From the NCBI GenBank assembly GCA_028583685.1, contig JAMXIF010000073.1, forward strand, positions 4,771,694-4,835,693: a stretch of 64,000 bases of DNA, in the 5' to 3' direction. This DNA is from Petaurus breviceps papuanus (Eukaryota > Chordata > Mammalia > Diprotodontia > Petauridae). Shown piece after piece: positions 59,901 to 64,000 of this stretch; positions within the stretch are counted from its first letter, which is position 1, and each line of letters starts with the position of its first letter. Both the position numbers and the translations under genes were made by a program. The notes below the pieces were generated by a model. That model ran no database searches and was not told the origin of the DNA. It saw only the letters and a program-made list of their open reading frames with translations.

Positions 59901-60995
59901 GTCACTTAACCCCAACTGCCCTACCTTCTCCCCCTCCAAAAAGCAAAAAAAAAAAAAGAAATATCAATGAACAGTATTATGGTCAGCAAGATCTAGATCT
60001 AAAGTTACCTCAAATATTAGTGTAATAATTATCCATTAATTGCTGGAAAAAAAGGGGGGACTGAAAAATTTTCTGAACTCACCTATTTCTTCCCCCAGGG
60101 AGGAGTTCAAGATTGCACCTGCAGACATGACTACTGCACAGCTACCCAAACCCTGAGGATACAGTTTGTTCAGGGGTGCTTGAGGGACATGCTTCTCCCA
60201 GCCAAGGTCTGAAAAGGGGGCCTCTTTTCCATCCAGTGTCCTCACAGTCACTCGGTCCCTGAGCTCACACAACAGCTGTTCCCTTGTCAGCTTAGAGTTC
60301 CTTTTTCCCCTAAATCTCACCCTATGTTTGTTGGTGGTGAGATAATCTTTCATTGCTTTTTGTAGGCGTGGATTTAACATTTTTGAAGACACATTTCCTT
60401 TCCAAAGGCGGTACAGAAAGGACTTAGACATGGTGGAATAGAGTCTGTCCCAGTGGGGCGACTCTTGGCTTCTCCTGTTCCTTGAGACAATTTTATTTCG
60501 ATTGTGTCTGATGCCCCGTCGCTGGTCCTCTTCACTGAGTGGGACAACCTTCACCATTTGCTGACTGTGGCTGCGTGACATAGGTTGGCCCAAAGTAAAA
60601 AAATAGTCATCATCTACTTGATAGAAAAGGTCTGGGGGTATTTTTCTTAGATGAGAAGGAAAAAACTCTTCATTCTCCAAACCATCTTTCATTTCAGTCC
60701 ATTTCTGAAGGCTACTGGGACCTAAGTTAAATGAATCAAAAAGGTCTCCATTGAGAAGCACCTCATTTCCATCAATGGTTTCAGAAAAGGATGGGTCGTG
60801 CATGGCACCCATGATTGATCTCTGTTTTCCTTGGATAGGCAGGATCCTTTTAGTTTCAACATAGGAGAAGGAACTTGGAACTGGTTCCACAGTGTTGCTG
60901 TCTGTGAAATAGATGAAGATCACTAAAAAAAGGAGACCCCAAGCAAATATCCCAAAGAGCATTAGTTGTTTCCATTGTTTCAAGTTCGGTTTCAT
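23745..60995 (-). CDS. ST6GAL2: Beta-galactoside alpha-2,6-sialyltransferase 2 (five coding exons)
   Basis: Golgi type II membrane enzyme of family GT29 that transfers sialic acid from CMP-Neu5Ac in alpha-2,6 linkage to Gal-beta-1,4-GlcNAc ends of glycans. Join, minus strand: 60995-60083, 48476-48379, 46521-46420, 43273-43099, 24013-23745, giving 1557 bp and 518 residues (human about 529). Seen in the translation: short cytoplasmic tail, membrane anchor about residues 11-30, divergent stem about 31-180, conserved [18 protein letters not shown] from 198, L sialylmotif from C286 to about 331, S motif about 421-444 with C438, motif III near H457-E460, and VS motif H473-PLLY-E478 with the expected catalytic His. 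C286/C438 and C243/C509 fit the known family disulfides. Sequons at N201, N297 and N327. All junctions are GT-AG with matching phases. The start is the MKPNLKQW Met with a good context (G at -3); an upstream in-frame ATG at 61058 lies in intron. Confidence 0.97.
24110..24510 (+). mobile_element. Three successive MIR/THER1 SINE pieces
   Basis: Cores at about 24115-24210 (ATTTTACAGATGAGGAAACT), 24215-24310 (AGAAGTCATCTGCTCCAACC) and 24345-24505 (ATCTAGTCCAGTCCCCTTAT). They lie just upstream of the last ST6GAL2 exon within its intron. Confidence 0.7.
26232..26388 (-). mobile_element. CORE-SINE (WALLSI type) inside HAL1 ORF1
   Basis: tRNA-derived SINE in minus orientation, with the A-tail as a T-run at 26236-26243 and a tRNA-like head ending GCGCCACCTGACC. 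It is the subtype with the AGAAATAACTTGC core. It interrupts the coiled-coil part of ORF1; the second HAL1 copy at 44,240 reads straight through the same place. Confidence 0.85.
26554..26870 (-). mobile_element. Two same-orientation WSINE-type copies within one target-site duplication
   Basis: Two minus-strand SINE units (about 26573-26717 and 26749-26869) joined by a T-rich spacer. The pair is bounded by identical 12-bp repeats ACCAGTTCATAT at 26542-26553 and 26871-26882, and these match the uninterrupted HAL1 sequence of the other copy (near 44,386). Confidence 0.8.
27930..28550 (+). mobile_element. L2 LINE 3' end
   Basis: Plus strand, with GTCTAGATCACTGTAAAAGC, CATGTCACTCCCTTGCTCAA, AGCTCCTTGAGGCAGGCG and GTACTGAACTGAATCAT at the terminus. 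It ends about 80 bp before the opsin-like exon. Confidence 0.7.
28633..28872 (+). CDS. Opsin-like terminal exon (TMT/OPN3-class), 79 residues plus stop
   Basis: Exon preceded by a pyrimidine-rich tract and acceptor TTCTGCTTTCAG (28621-28632) and ending in TAA at 28870-28872. It opens [11 protein letters not shown], which aligns with helix 8 of rhodopsin (FRNCMLTTICC), and the phase-0 intron falls exactly where the last rhodopsin intron does (NKQ/F). Then comes a polar tail with [17 protein letters not shown] and a Ser/Thr/Glu-rich end, EDTPLSE. FYKCF and the SKVTxIQL tail resemble my memory of non-placental TMT opsins, not OPN3. It lies inside the last ST6GAL2 intron on the opposite strand, between an L2 fragment and an unclassified repeat. 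No transmembrane exon (ERY, NPxIY) was recognised upstream to position 1. It may end a gene beginning outside the window or be an isolated relic; the frame is open and looks coding. Class assignment is from memory. Confidence 0.55.
   Translation, partial: FYKCFLILFHCQPAASAPDASLCPSKVTAIQLGQRKNKEMPCTIHDLPEVSKKQLSPECSVAPVSEHQPEKMEDTPLSE
28873..29080 (+). other. Sequence after the opsin-like stop; possible 3' UTR
   Basis: About 200 bp with no recognised repeat or poly(A) signal. If the exon is expressed, its 3' UTR starts here. Confidence 0.3.
29085..29260 (+). repeat. Unclassified dispersed marsupial repeat
   Basis: GTTTGTCCTTTGTTCTCGAA, GAGGACCAATGACATCATGG and CACTGGAGTCCAGTGGC look like a familiar dispersed mammalian repeat, but I cannot name the family. 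Confidence 0.4.
29630..29770 (-). mobile_element. MIR/WSINE-like fragment
   Basis: AAATGGCTTGCCAGGGGTCA, GGATTTGAACTTAGGTCTTC and TATCCACTACCCCACTCTG. Confidence 0.6.
30000..30255 (+). mobile_element. Mar1-type SINE, near complete
   Basis: Head GGGCAGCTAGGTGCTTCAG, B box GAGTTCAAATCTGGCC, CTCAGTTTCCTCATGTATAA, AGAAGGAAATGGCAAACTAT and the RTE-like end CCTGAACAACAACA. Confidence 0.88.
30390..30570 (+). mobile_element. MIR SINE
   Basis: GAGTGACCTTGGGTAAGTTA and GAGATCCTTTCTGGTTCTAT. Confidence 0.65.
30575..33280. other. Intronic stretch without recognised gene or clear repeat
   Basis: AT-rich ST6GAL2 intron. Only low-complexity TATG/CATA units near 32,400-32,540 stand out. Several sub-stretches (31,700-32,150; 32,880-33,250) look non-repetitive but show no coding pattern. 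Confidence 0.5.
33282..33803 (-). mobile_element. Solo LTR of an endogenous retrovirus, about 522 bp
   Basis: On the minus strand it begins TGTAATGGG and ends CTGCTACA (TG...CA). A CCAAT-type motif, a TATTAAG TATA-like box and an ATTAAA poly(A) signal follow in the expected U3-R-U5 order. Flanking 5-mers GTATT and ATATT fit a 5-bp target duplication with one difference. No internal viral sequence is next to it. A fossil of moderate age; the class is not determined. Confidence 0.6.
33850..34030 (-). mobile_element. L2-clade 3' UTR fragment
   Basis: GGGAGATACAAAGAAAGGCT, CCAAGGAGCTCACAATGTAA. Confidence 0.55.
34055..34485 (+). mobile_element. Two consecutive MIR SINEs
   Basis: First about 34055-34230 (ATGACTTTGGGCAAATTACT); second about 34295-34485 (GACCTGGGTTCATACTTAG, TTTGGTTTCCTCATCTGTAA, GACCTCTGTGGTTGC). 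Confidence 0.75.
35130..35190 (+). repeat. CT-rich (CCTT)n tract
   Basis: CTTTCCTTCCTCCC-like units, impure, followed by TATA/CATA units. Confidence 0.7.
35360..35740 (+). mobile_element. L2 LINE 3' end
   Basis: ATACTGTCCTGCCTCATTTC, TTCAAAATTCACTTCCAATT, CAGGAGGCCTTTCCCCCAGC and AATCTCCTTGAAAGCC. Confidence 0.65.
36385..36475. repeat. TG/TA/CA compound microsatellite
   Basis: GTGTGTGTATATATAGG and (AC)n units. Confidence 0.85.
37040..37185 (-). mobile_element. L2-clade 3' fragment
   Basis: CAATTCAACAAACATTTCTT and CAAGAAGCTTACATTCTGGT. Confidence 0.6.
38860..39750 (+). mobile_element. L1 ORF2 end and 3' UTR, decayed
   Basis: Plus strand. TTATGGTCAAAAGATATAAA, AGGCAGTTTTCAAAAGAAAA, GGGAAGCAATTTGGAATGAT, AATGTAATGGAATATTATTT and TTTCAGAAAAACTTGTAAAG follow the marsupial L1 ORF2 end. 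No intact frame. Confidence 0.75.
40190..40310 (+). mobile_element. MIR fragment
   Basis: TGTGTGACCTCCAGCAAGTC, CTTATCTGTAAAATCACAGG and CCTTCCAACTCTAG. Confidence 0.65.
41280..41495 (+). mobile_element. L2 LINE 3' end
   Basis: GAGCCTTACCCAAAACCTTT and TGAATGAATGTTTATTGAAT. Confidence 0.55.
41629..41778 (-). mobile_element. CORE-SINE (WALLSI type)
   Basis: Minus copy: GGGTTAAGTAACTTGCCC, GCCGGAACCGATCC, CACTGCGCCACCTAGCTGCC. TSD TAAATAGTTTT / TAAATAGGTTTT. Confidence 0.88.
42085..42250. mobile_element. Partial copy of the CAGGGGTTCTTAACC hAT-like element, opposite orientation
   Basis: Begins CAATGATTCTTAACCA and continues through TTCTCAAAATGTTTTTAAAT, matching the reverse complement of the right half of the 19.4-kb element. 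The other end is not recognisable. Confidence 0.5.
43099..43273 (-). CDS. ST6GAL2: ST6GAL2 fourth coding exon (residues 372-430, start of S motif)
   Basis: 175 bp. It begins [20 protein letters not shown] and ends with the S-motif start NPPSSGFI plus the first base of Gly430. The acceptor is CCCCACAG and the donor GTAGGTGT. Too short to appear as a free-standing ORF; found by matching the family sequence on the minus strand. Confidence 0.95.
43844..45214 (-). mobile_element. HAL1/L1 5' portion ending inside ORF1, with perfect 16-bp target-site duplication
   Basis: Same family and orientation as the element at 24.55-27.75 kb. 5' UTR about 45214-44530, then ORF1 remnants: the coiled-coil segment [20 protein letters not shown] (44392-44207) and the core [20 protein letters not shown] to RIHRSPPEN (44043-43820). 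It stops at 43844 in mid-ORF1 with no poly(A). The identical repeat CTCATTTGTATTTTCA is at 43828-43843 and 45215-45230. A usual LINE insertion is truncated at its 5' end, the reverse of what is seen here. Confidence 0.75.
45375..45530 (+). mobile_element. WSINE-type SINE
   Basis: CAGCTAGGTGGCACAGTGAA, ACTAGCTGTGTGACCTTGGG, then CCCCTCCAAAA and an A-rich tail. Confidence 0.85.
45535..45640 (+). mobile_element. L2 LINE 3' end
   Basis: TTTCCTTGAGTGCAGGAGCT, CCCTAGTGCTTAGTACAATA and AATAAAGGCTTGC. Confidence 0.65.
45700..45890 (+). mobile_element. MIR SINE
   Basis: GAAAACTGAGGCTGAGACG and GAGTTGCCCAGAGTCAACC. A 118-codon minus-strand open frame overlapping it (46214-45858) is not gene-like. Confidence 0.65.
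46420..46521 (-). CDS. ST6GAL2: ST6GAL2 third coding exon (residues 338-371)
   Basis: 102 bp, phase 0 at both ends. Residues begin [17 protein letters not shown] and continue [17 protein letters not shown]. The acceptor is TTTCTAG and the donor GTAAGAC. The reading matches the vertebrate ST6GAL2 core nearly residue for residue. Confidence 0.95.
46820..46995 (+). mobile_element. MIR/THER1 SINE
   Basis: AACTGGAAGAAGCCTTAGAG and GAACTTCCTCATTCTATAAA. Confidence 0.65.
47124..47166 (+). repeat. (CA)n microsatellite
   Basis: About 20 CA units in an ST6GAL2 intron. Confidence 0.95.
47620..47790 (+). mobile_element. MIR/THER1 SINE
   Basis: ATAGGATTCTAGAGCCAGAA, TTAAGGTCACATAGAGAGTA and GGCAGGATTTGAACC. 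Confidence 0.75.
48379..48476 (-). CDS. ST6GAL2: ST6GAL2 second coding exon (L sialylmotif, residues 305-337)
   Basis: 98 bp, entering with two bases that complete Asp305 and ending in phase 0. It encodes [19 protein letters not shown] and the NKTT sequon (N327), ending RIINSQ. This is the CMP-sialic-acid binding half of the L sialylmotif. The acceptor is CCCTTAG and the donor GTAAGACC. Confidence 0.96.
49250..49440 (+). mobile_element. MIR/THER1 SINE
   Basis: TTTTTACAGATGAGAAAACT and AGCCCAAGGTTAAGAG. Confidence 0.7.
49445..50635. other. Unassigned intron stretch
   Basis: ST6GAL2 intron. A hAT-like end (GGGGTCCATGGACCACACTC near 49,916) is possible but unconfirmed. Opposed open frames at 49579-49914 are AT-rich noise. 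Confidence 0.4.
50640..50800 (+). mobile_element. MIR/THER1 SINE
   Basis: CCTCATTTTACAGATAAGGA and AACTGAGGTCCAGAGATGAG. Confidence 0.75.
51480..51620 (+). mobile_element. MIR SINE
   Basis: TCTGGGTTTAAATCTTGCC, ACTTTGGACAAGTTGCTTAA and CCTCTGGGCCTC. Confidence 0.7.
51990..52275 (+). mobile_element. L2-type 3' end containing a polypyrimidine expansion
   Basis: CATTAAATTGTAAGCTTCTT before, and TCCCAGGGCTTAGCACAGTG, CCTAATAAATGTTTGTTG after, an impure (CTTT/CTTC)n tract at about 52063-52190 that has grown inside the element. Confidence 0.65.
52280..53330. other. Unassigned intron stretch
   Basis: No gene or clear repeat; a weak MIR-like piece near 52,740-52,870 (GTCACGTGGCCAGTCAGTGG). Confidence 0.4.
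53335..53447 (+). mobile_element. 3' fragment of a Mar1-type SINE
   Basis: GAAAACCCCAAATGGAGTCA, CAAAGAGTTGGACATGATTG and ACATCTGAACAACAACAA: the RTE/BovB-like tail only. Confidence 0.8.
53902..53946 (+). repeat. (CA)n microsatellite
   Basis: About 22 CA units directly before a MIR end (CTTATCTGTAAAATGAGGGG to about 54040). Confidence 0.95.
54045..54560 (-). mobile_element. L2-clade 3' portion
   Basis: AATTCAATTCAACAAATATT, CTGCCTTCATGGAACTTATA and GAGCTTTAAAGGATGGGTG; same family as 2.45-3.33 kb. Confidence 0.55.
54850..55415 (+). mobile_element. Two MIR/THER1 SINEs
   Basis: About 54850-55075 (GGCCATTTAGCTCAACCCAC, CTAACTCCAAATTCGGTGCT) and about 55165-55410 (AGATTCAGAGAGGTAAGGG, TTTACCCAAGATGACCCAG). 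Confidence 0.65.
56638..56893 (+). mobile_element. Mar1-type SINE, near complete
   Basis: GCTAAGTGGAGTCGTGGATA, GCCTCAGTTTCCTCATCTGT, CCAGTATCTTTGCCAAGAAA, GGTTAGAAAGAGTCAGACAC, AATGAACAACAA. Confidence 0.9.
56910..57085 (+). mobile_element. MIR SINE
   Basis: TATCCTCATTCTACAGAAGA and TTGACTTGCCCAAAGCTGT. Confidence 0.7.
58060..58700 (+). mobile_element. L2 LINE 3' portion
   Basis: AAAATCTTCAATAACTCCCT, TTCTACAATCTGAAGCCATA, TACTAGACTCTAAGCTC and GTGAATGCTTAATAAATG. Confidence 0.65.
59300..59645 (+). mobile_element. MIR SINEs, two adjoining
   Basis: About 59300-59420 (CAGATCTCACTTCTGATAC) and about 59440-59640 (AGCCTCAGTTTCCACATCTG, ATAAAATGCTATGTAAATGC). Confidence 0.7.
59785..59954 (+). 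mobile_element. WSINE-type SINE with 11-bp TSD
   Basis: GGGATGGCTAGGTGGTGTAG to the A-tail. AAAGAAATATC at 59774-59784 and 59955-59965. It lies about 130 bp downstream (in gene sense) of the first coding exon's donor. Confidence 0.92.
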
Positions 60996-61044
60996 GGCAG
61001 AGCCCGAATCAACACTTCTTGGTCCTGAAGTAGTGGCAGGCAAC
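60083..61044 (-). CDS. ST6GAL2: ST6GAL2 first coding exon (5' UTR end plus residues 1-304)
   Basis: Acceptor CTGCAG at 61050-61045, then 49 nt of 5' UTR and the ATG at 60995-60993. It codes the cytoplasmic tail, membrane anchor, stem and the start of the catalytic domain into the L sialylmotif ([19 protein letters not shown]). The donor GTGAGT follows the first base of the split Asp305 codon at 60083. The stem (about 31-180) differs most from human as I recall it; from about residue 183 ([18 protein letters not shown]) it is strongly conserved. The stem carries R172-N-R-R-S176, a furin-type motif. Confidence 0.96.
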
Positions 61045-61070
61045 CTGCAGGACAACATTAATGGTTAGTA
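61045..61070 (-). promoter_or_regulatory. Branch point and 3' splice site upstream of the ST6GAL2 start exon
   Basis: On the minus strand a consensus TACTAAC (61070-61064) puts its branch A 20 nt before the CTGCAG acceptor (61050-61045), but the intervening tract is pyrimidine-poor. It shows that the start codon lies in an internal exon, so at least one 5' non-coding exon is further upstream, probably beyond this window. Confidence 0.7.
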
Positions 61071-61299
61071 CATGCACACACAACACTTTTCTACACAGAT
61101 ATAATAGGAAAATGGCACATTTTGATGGGCTGACTGAGGGTAAGCTCCATAAATCTATCTACCAGTTTTCTTTCCCAGTTTGCAATGCACAATTCTTACT
61201 GACTAGAAGTGGAAGGGTTAAGTACTTTTCCTCACTTGTTTAAGTACATTTCTTCACCTGTTTTTTTTTTTATTCACTCGATCAACAAGCACAAGCACT

Positions 61300-61480
61300 T
61301 ACTTGGTGTTAACTATTATGTCTCAGACATCTAGCTAAGCCCTGAATATACTAAAAGAAAAATTAAATAAAATGAGTCCCTGTTCTTTAGGAGCTTACAT
61401 TCTATGTAATGAGGCAGCTAGGTGGTGCAGTCAGAAACACCTGAATTCAAACTTGGCTTCAGGTACTAGGCAACTAAGAA
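61300..61480. mobile_element. L2-clade fragment with a truncated SINE head
   Basis: ATCAACAAGCACAAGCACTT, TTTAGGAGCTTACATTCTAT, then GAGGCAGCTAGGTGGTGCAG. Confidence 0.5.
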
Positions 61481-61484
61481 GCAG

Positions 61485-62125
61485 TTATGGGGCACTGATA
61501 TTGGAGTAGGGTTATAGATTCAAACCATAAAGTAGGGCTGACATCTGCAGCTAAGTGATGAGGGCAAGGAACTCAGATTGTGGGAGAACATTCATCTCTA
61601 GCACTTACAGAGCCTTTAAGCTAGACAACTGGGACTGGGGTCTACTGCTACTTCAATAAAAAGTAGCTTAGTTTTCTCACCCAGACTCAATCTTGTCTCA
61701 GGAGCTTGAAAACCTCATTTCAGGAGGTCAGCAATTAGGTATCATTCACTGTAGATCATATTGCTTAGAATGTGCTGAAAGTTTATAAATTCCCCAACCC
61801 GAGCTACTCCTGAGGTCCTTTAGAACCCAAAACTCCATATCCAGAGAAAGCAGTAACAAAATTCAAGAAAATATAAATCAGGACCAAACAAGCTCCCAAC
61901 ATGCCCCACAGAAAGGCACAGAGCCTGGACATAATACAAAGTCCTAAGAAAGCAAAAAAAGCTTCCAAGATAAAAAACATATTATGGAAATACGGATACC
62001 CAAGACACAAACCCAGGAAAAATAAAAGAATAACTCCAAAATACCTACAACCAGAGCTTCAAAGAAAAACACAGCTTGGCCACAAAGTCAACTAGAACTT
62101 CTGGAAGGAATGAAGTAATAATTAA
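61485..62125 (+). mobile_element. L1 5' UTR-like fragment
   Basis: Resembles the marsupial L1 5' region: CTCAATCTTGTCTCAGGAG, GGTCCTTTAGAACCCAAAAC, GCTTCCAAGATAAAAAACAT, CTCCAAAATACCTACAACCA. No ORF1 or ORF2 follows. Family recognition is by memory. Confidence 0.5.
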
Positions 62126-62287
62126 AATAACCAAAGAGAAGTGGTTTTCTGAGGTGCCTTTGGCTGACTAAAAAAAAAAATTTCTAAGTAGATGTTCCTG
62201 AAATATCTTAATCAATGTTAGCATCATTAAAATAAATATATGGTTTCCCAAAGTTAACATTTTGGAAGGTACCATTCATTTGAAAAA

Positions 62288-62495
62288 GAGTGGGATAGAG
62301 TGCAGAGCCTGGAGCTGGAAAACTTGAGTTCAAATCCAGCCTTAGACACTTACTAGATCTCTTACTAGCTGTCCTGCCTAGGGTCACTTAACCTTGTTTG
62401 TCTCAGTTGCCTCATCTGTAAAAAGAGCTGGAGAAGGAAATGGCAAACCATCCCACCAAGGTAAACCCTAACTGGGGTCACAACTGAACAAAATT
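62288..62495 (+). mobile_element. Mar1-type SINE
   Basis: GAGTTCAAATCCAGCCTTAG, TGCCTCATCTGTAAAAAGAG, GAAGGAAATGGCAAACCATC, AACTGGGGTCACAACTGAAC. Confidence 0.85.
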
Positions 62496-62586
62496 CATTT
62501 GAATGTATTAAGCTCTAGTAGGCTAAAAGTTTACCAAATCTTAGTAGTTTATTTACATACTTGGTATGTATGTGTTTGCACACTCT

Positions 62587-63010
62587 GTGTGTGTGTGCAT
62601 GTGTGTGTGTGTATGTGTGTGTGTTGAGGGAAAATCTAAGAGAGCTTCAATCATAGCAACTTCCTTCATTTTATGCAAGTGGTTTGTAACTTGAAATGTT
62701 AAGAGGTTACTTGCATTTGTCCATGGTCACATCAAGTTCAGCCTTTATTCAAAGAAAACTCTCTCTATATATGTATATGTATACTTTGTATTCATATGTG
62801 TATACACTCTAATTTTATATAACAGAGAAGAATATGTGTATACATGCATGTCTACATATATCTTATCCCAGGAGGAAAAATTCTAGACAATCTAGTTAAA
62901 GATAATAGATTTTCTCTATGGGACACACACAAATATATATGCATATATATGTATATATGTACACATATATAGGTCTACATACAGACTATACATTTACATA
63001 TATGTATACT
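62587..63010. repeat. (TG)n and TATG/CATA low-complexity cluster
   Basis: TG run at 62587-62625, then scattered ATATGTATATG-type units to about 63010. Confidence 0.8.
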
Positions 63011-63259
63011 TCCTTAAAAGCACAGAAGGACTAAAGCACAACTGTCCCTGTTAGCCACAGAACCAAAGGGTTGGAAGAAGAGTAACTTCATTCATTGTCA
63101 ATAATACTCTGTACAACACAATAGAGACCCCTTAAAAACTCTCACACGTGAAATAGTCTTTAATAAACAAAATGCTTTAATCTAAATTATGAAATGAGTG
63201 CTTTTTGTTGTTTGCAACAGAGGAGGAAGATATTAATTTAAACGATGGGGAGAGGGATG

Positions 63260-63430
63260 TGATTAAGATTGTATAGAACTGAAAAGGACCTCTCAGAGAA
63301 CCCCAGTTCAATCCTCTCATTTTACAGTTGAAGAGATTGAGATCCAGAGAATTTAAATGATTTGCCCAAATCCATGCTGAAAGTGAACATTATGAGAGTA
63401 TTTGAACCCAGATCCTTTTTTACATTGTAC
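63260..63430 (+). mobile_element. MIR/THER1 SINE
   Basis: TCCTCTCATTTTACAGTTGA and GATTTGCCCAAATCC. Confidence 0.7.
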
Positions 63431-64000
63431 TTTAAGTTCCTAACATAAATTGCATAGCTAAACTAAGGGTATGGATAAAACACATTTTCTCTTTTTTTCC
63501 TTCTCCCCCACCCCTACATGTGAAGTGAATGGAAAAGAGGTGAGGTTGAATTACTCTGAGCTCCTTGGAAACAAGTATTATAATATGAGAAGTAGTTTTC
63601 ATCAGGTAAGATTTATGTGGTTCTTGATGCATTGTAATAATAGAATAGAGTGGGATAACTGCCTCAGCTCAGGATGAAGATCTGACTTTTAATATTCAAA
63701 TGCCTTTGTTTTAAACTCTAGAAAAAAAGAATAACTGCAAATGTAAGGGCCAATTTAAGGGAATATTTTGCAAAATAATTAAATCATAAGCAACTGAAAA
63801 ACCTCTGCTCAAAAAGTTTGTGTAGGAACATTAAAAAGTGCTGAATTATTTCGACATTAGCACGTAAGTCCAAACCCAGAGACAAAAACAGATGGTCAGA
63901 CAGACAAATAGATGGAGAAACTACGTGTTGGGGCGCAGGGTGGGACTCAACTAGTATAACTCATGTCTTTCCTTATAACAGTCCTTACAAACAAACTTGT

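Noticed and set aside
60996-61058. In-frame upstream ATG adding 21 residues (MLSCRLPATTSG...) to ST6GAL2
   Set aside because: The ATG lies in the intron upstream of the CTGCAG acceptor; the MKPNLKQW start matches the family.

Overview
The window is mammalian, non-placental DNA, most likely from an Australian marsupial. The evidence is a dense set of tRNA-derived CORE-SINEs of the WSINE1/WALLSI type, MIR/THER1 SINEs, Mar1-type SINEs with an RTE/BovB-like tail, L2 fragments, marsupial-type L1 3' ends and half-LINE (HAL1-like) elements. The DNA is AT-rich and intron-rich, with no bacterial features. The species cannot be fixed from the sequence alone.

One protein-coding gene dominates. ST6GAL2 (beta-galactoside alpha-2,6-sialyltransferase 2) lies on the minus strand. 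All five coding exons are present with matching splice sites and phases: 60995-60083, 48476-48379, 46521-46420, 43273-43099 and 24013-23745. Together they encode 518 residues without a break (the human protein is 529). The 5' untranslated exons and promoter are not recognised and probably lie beyond position 64000. The stretch from 23744 down to about 16800 may be a long 3' UTR, ending near an AATAAA at 16811-16806.

A second coding signal sits on the opposite strand inside the last ST6GAL2 intron. It is a 240-bp exon (28633-28872) with a strong splice acceptor and phase-0 entry at the position of the last rhodopsin intron (NKQ/F). It encodes an opsin-like helix-8 and C-terminal tail that resembles TMT/OPN3-class opsins. 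No other opsin exon was recognised in the window, so it is either the end of a gene starting outside the window or an orphaned relic.

Layout: 1-16.7 kb is intergenic DNA full of L2, MIR, SINE and L1 pieces, with one hAT-type MITE. 16.8-23.7 kb is the putative ST6GAL2 3' UTR and flank. 24.0-43.1 kb is the large last intron, holding a 3.2-kb HAL1-like element with its own SINE insertions, the opsin-like exon, a solo LTR and an L1 3' piece. 43.3-60.1 kb holds the other introns, including a HAL1/L1 5' portion that ends inside ORF1 yet has a perfect target-site duplication. 61-64 kb is the intron upstream of the first coding exon. No operon, CRISPR, phage or multi-gene novel system is present. The two observations most worth following up are the opsin-like exon and the unusual 3'-truncated half-LINE insertion.
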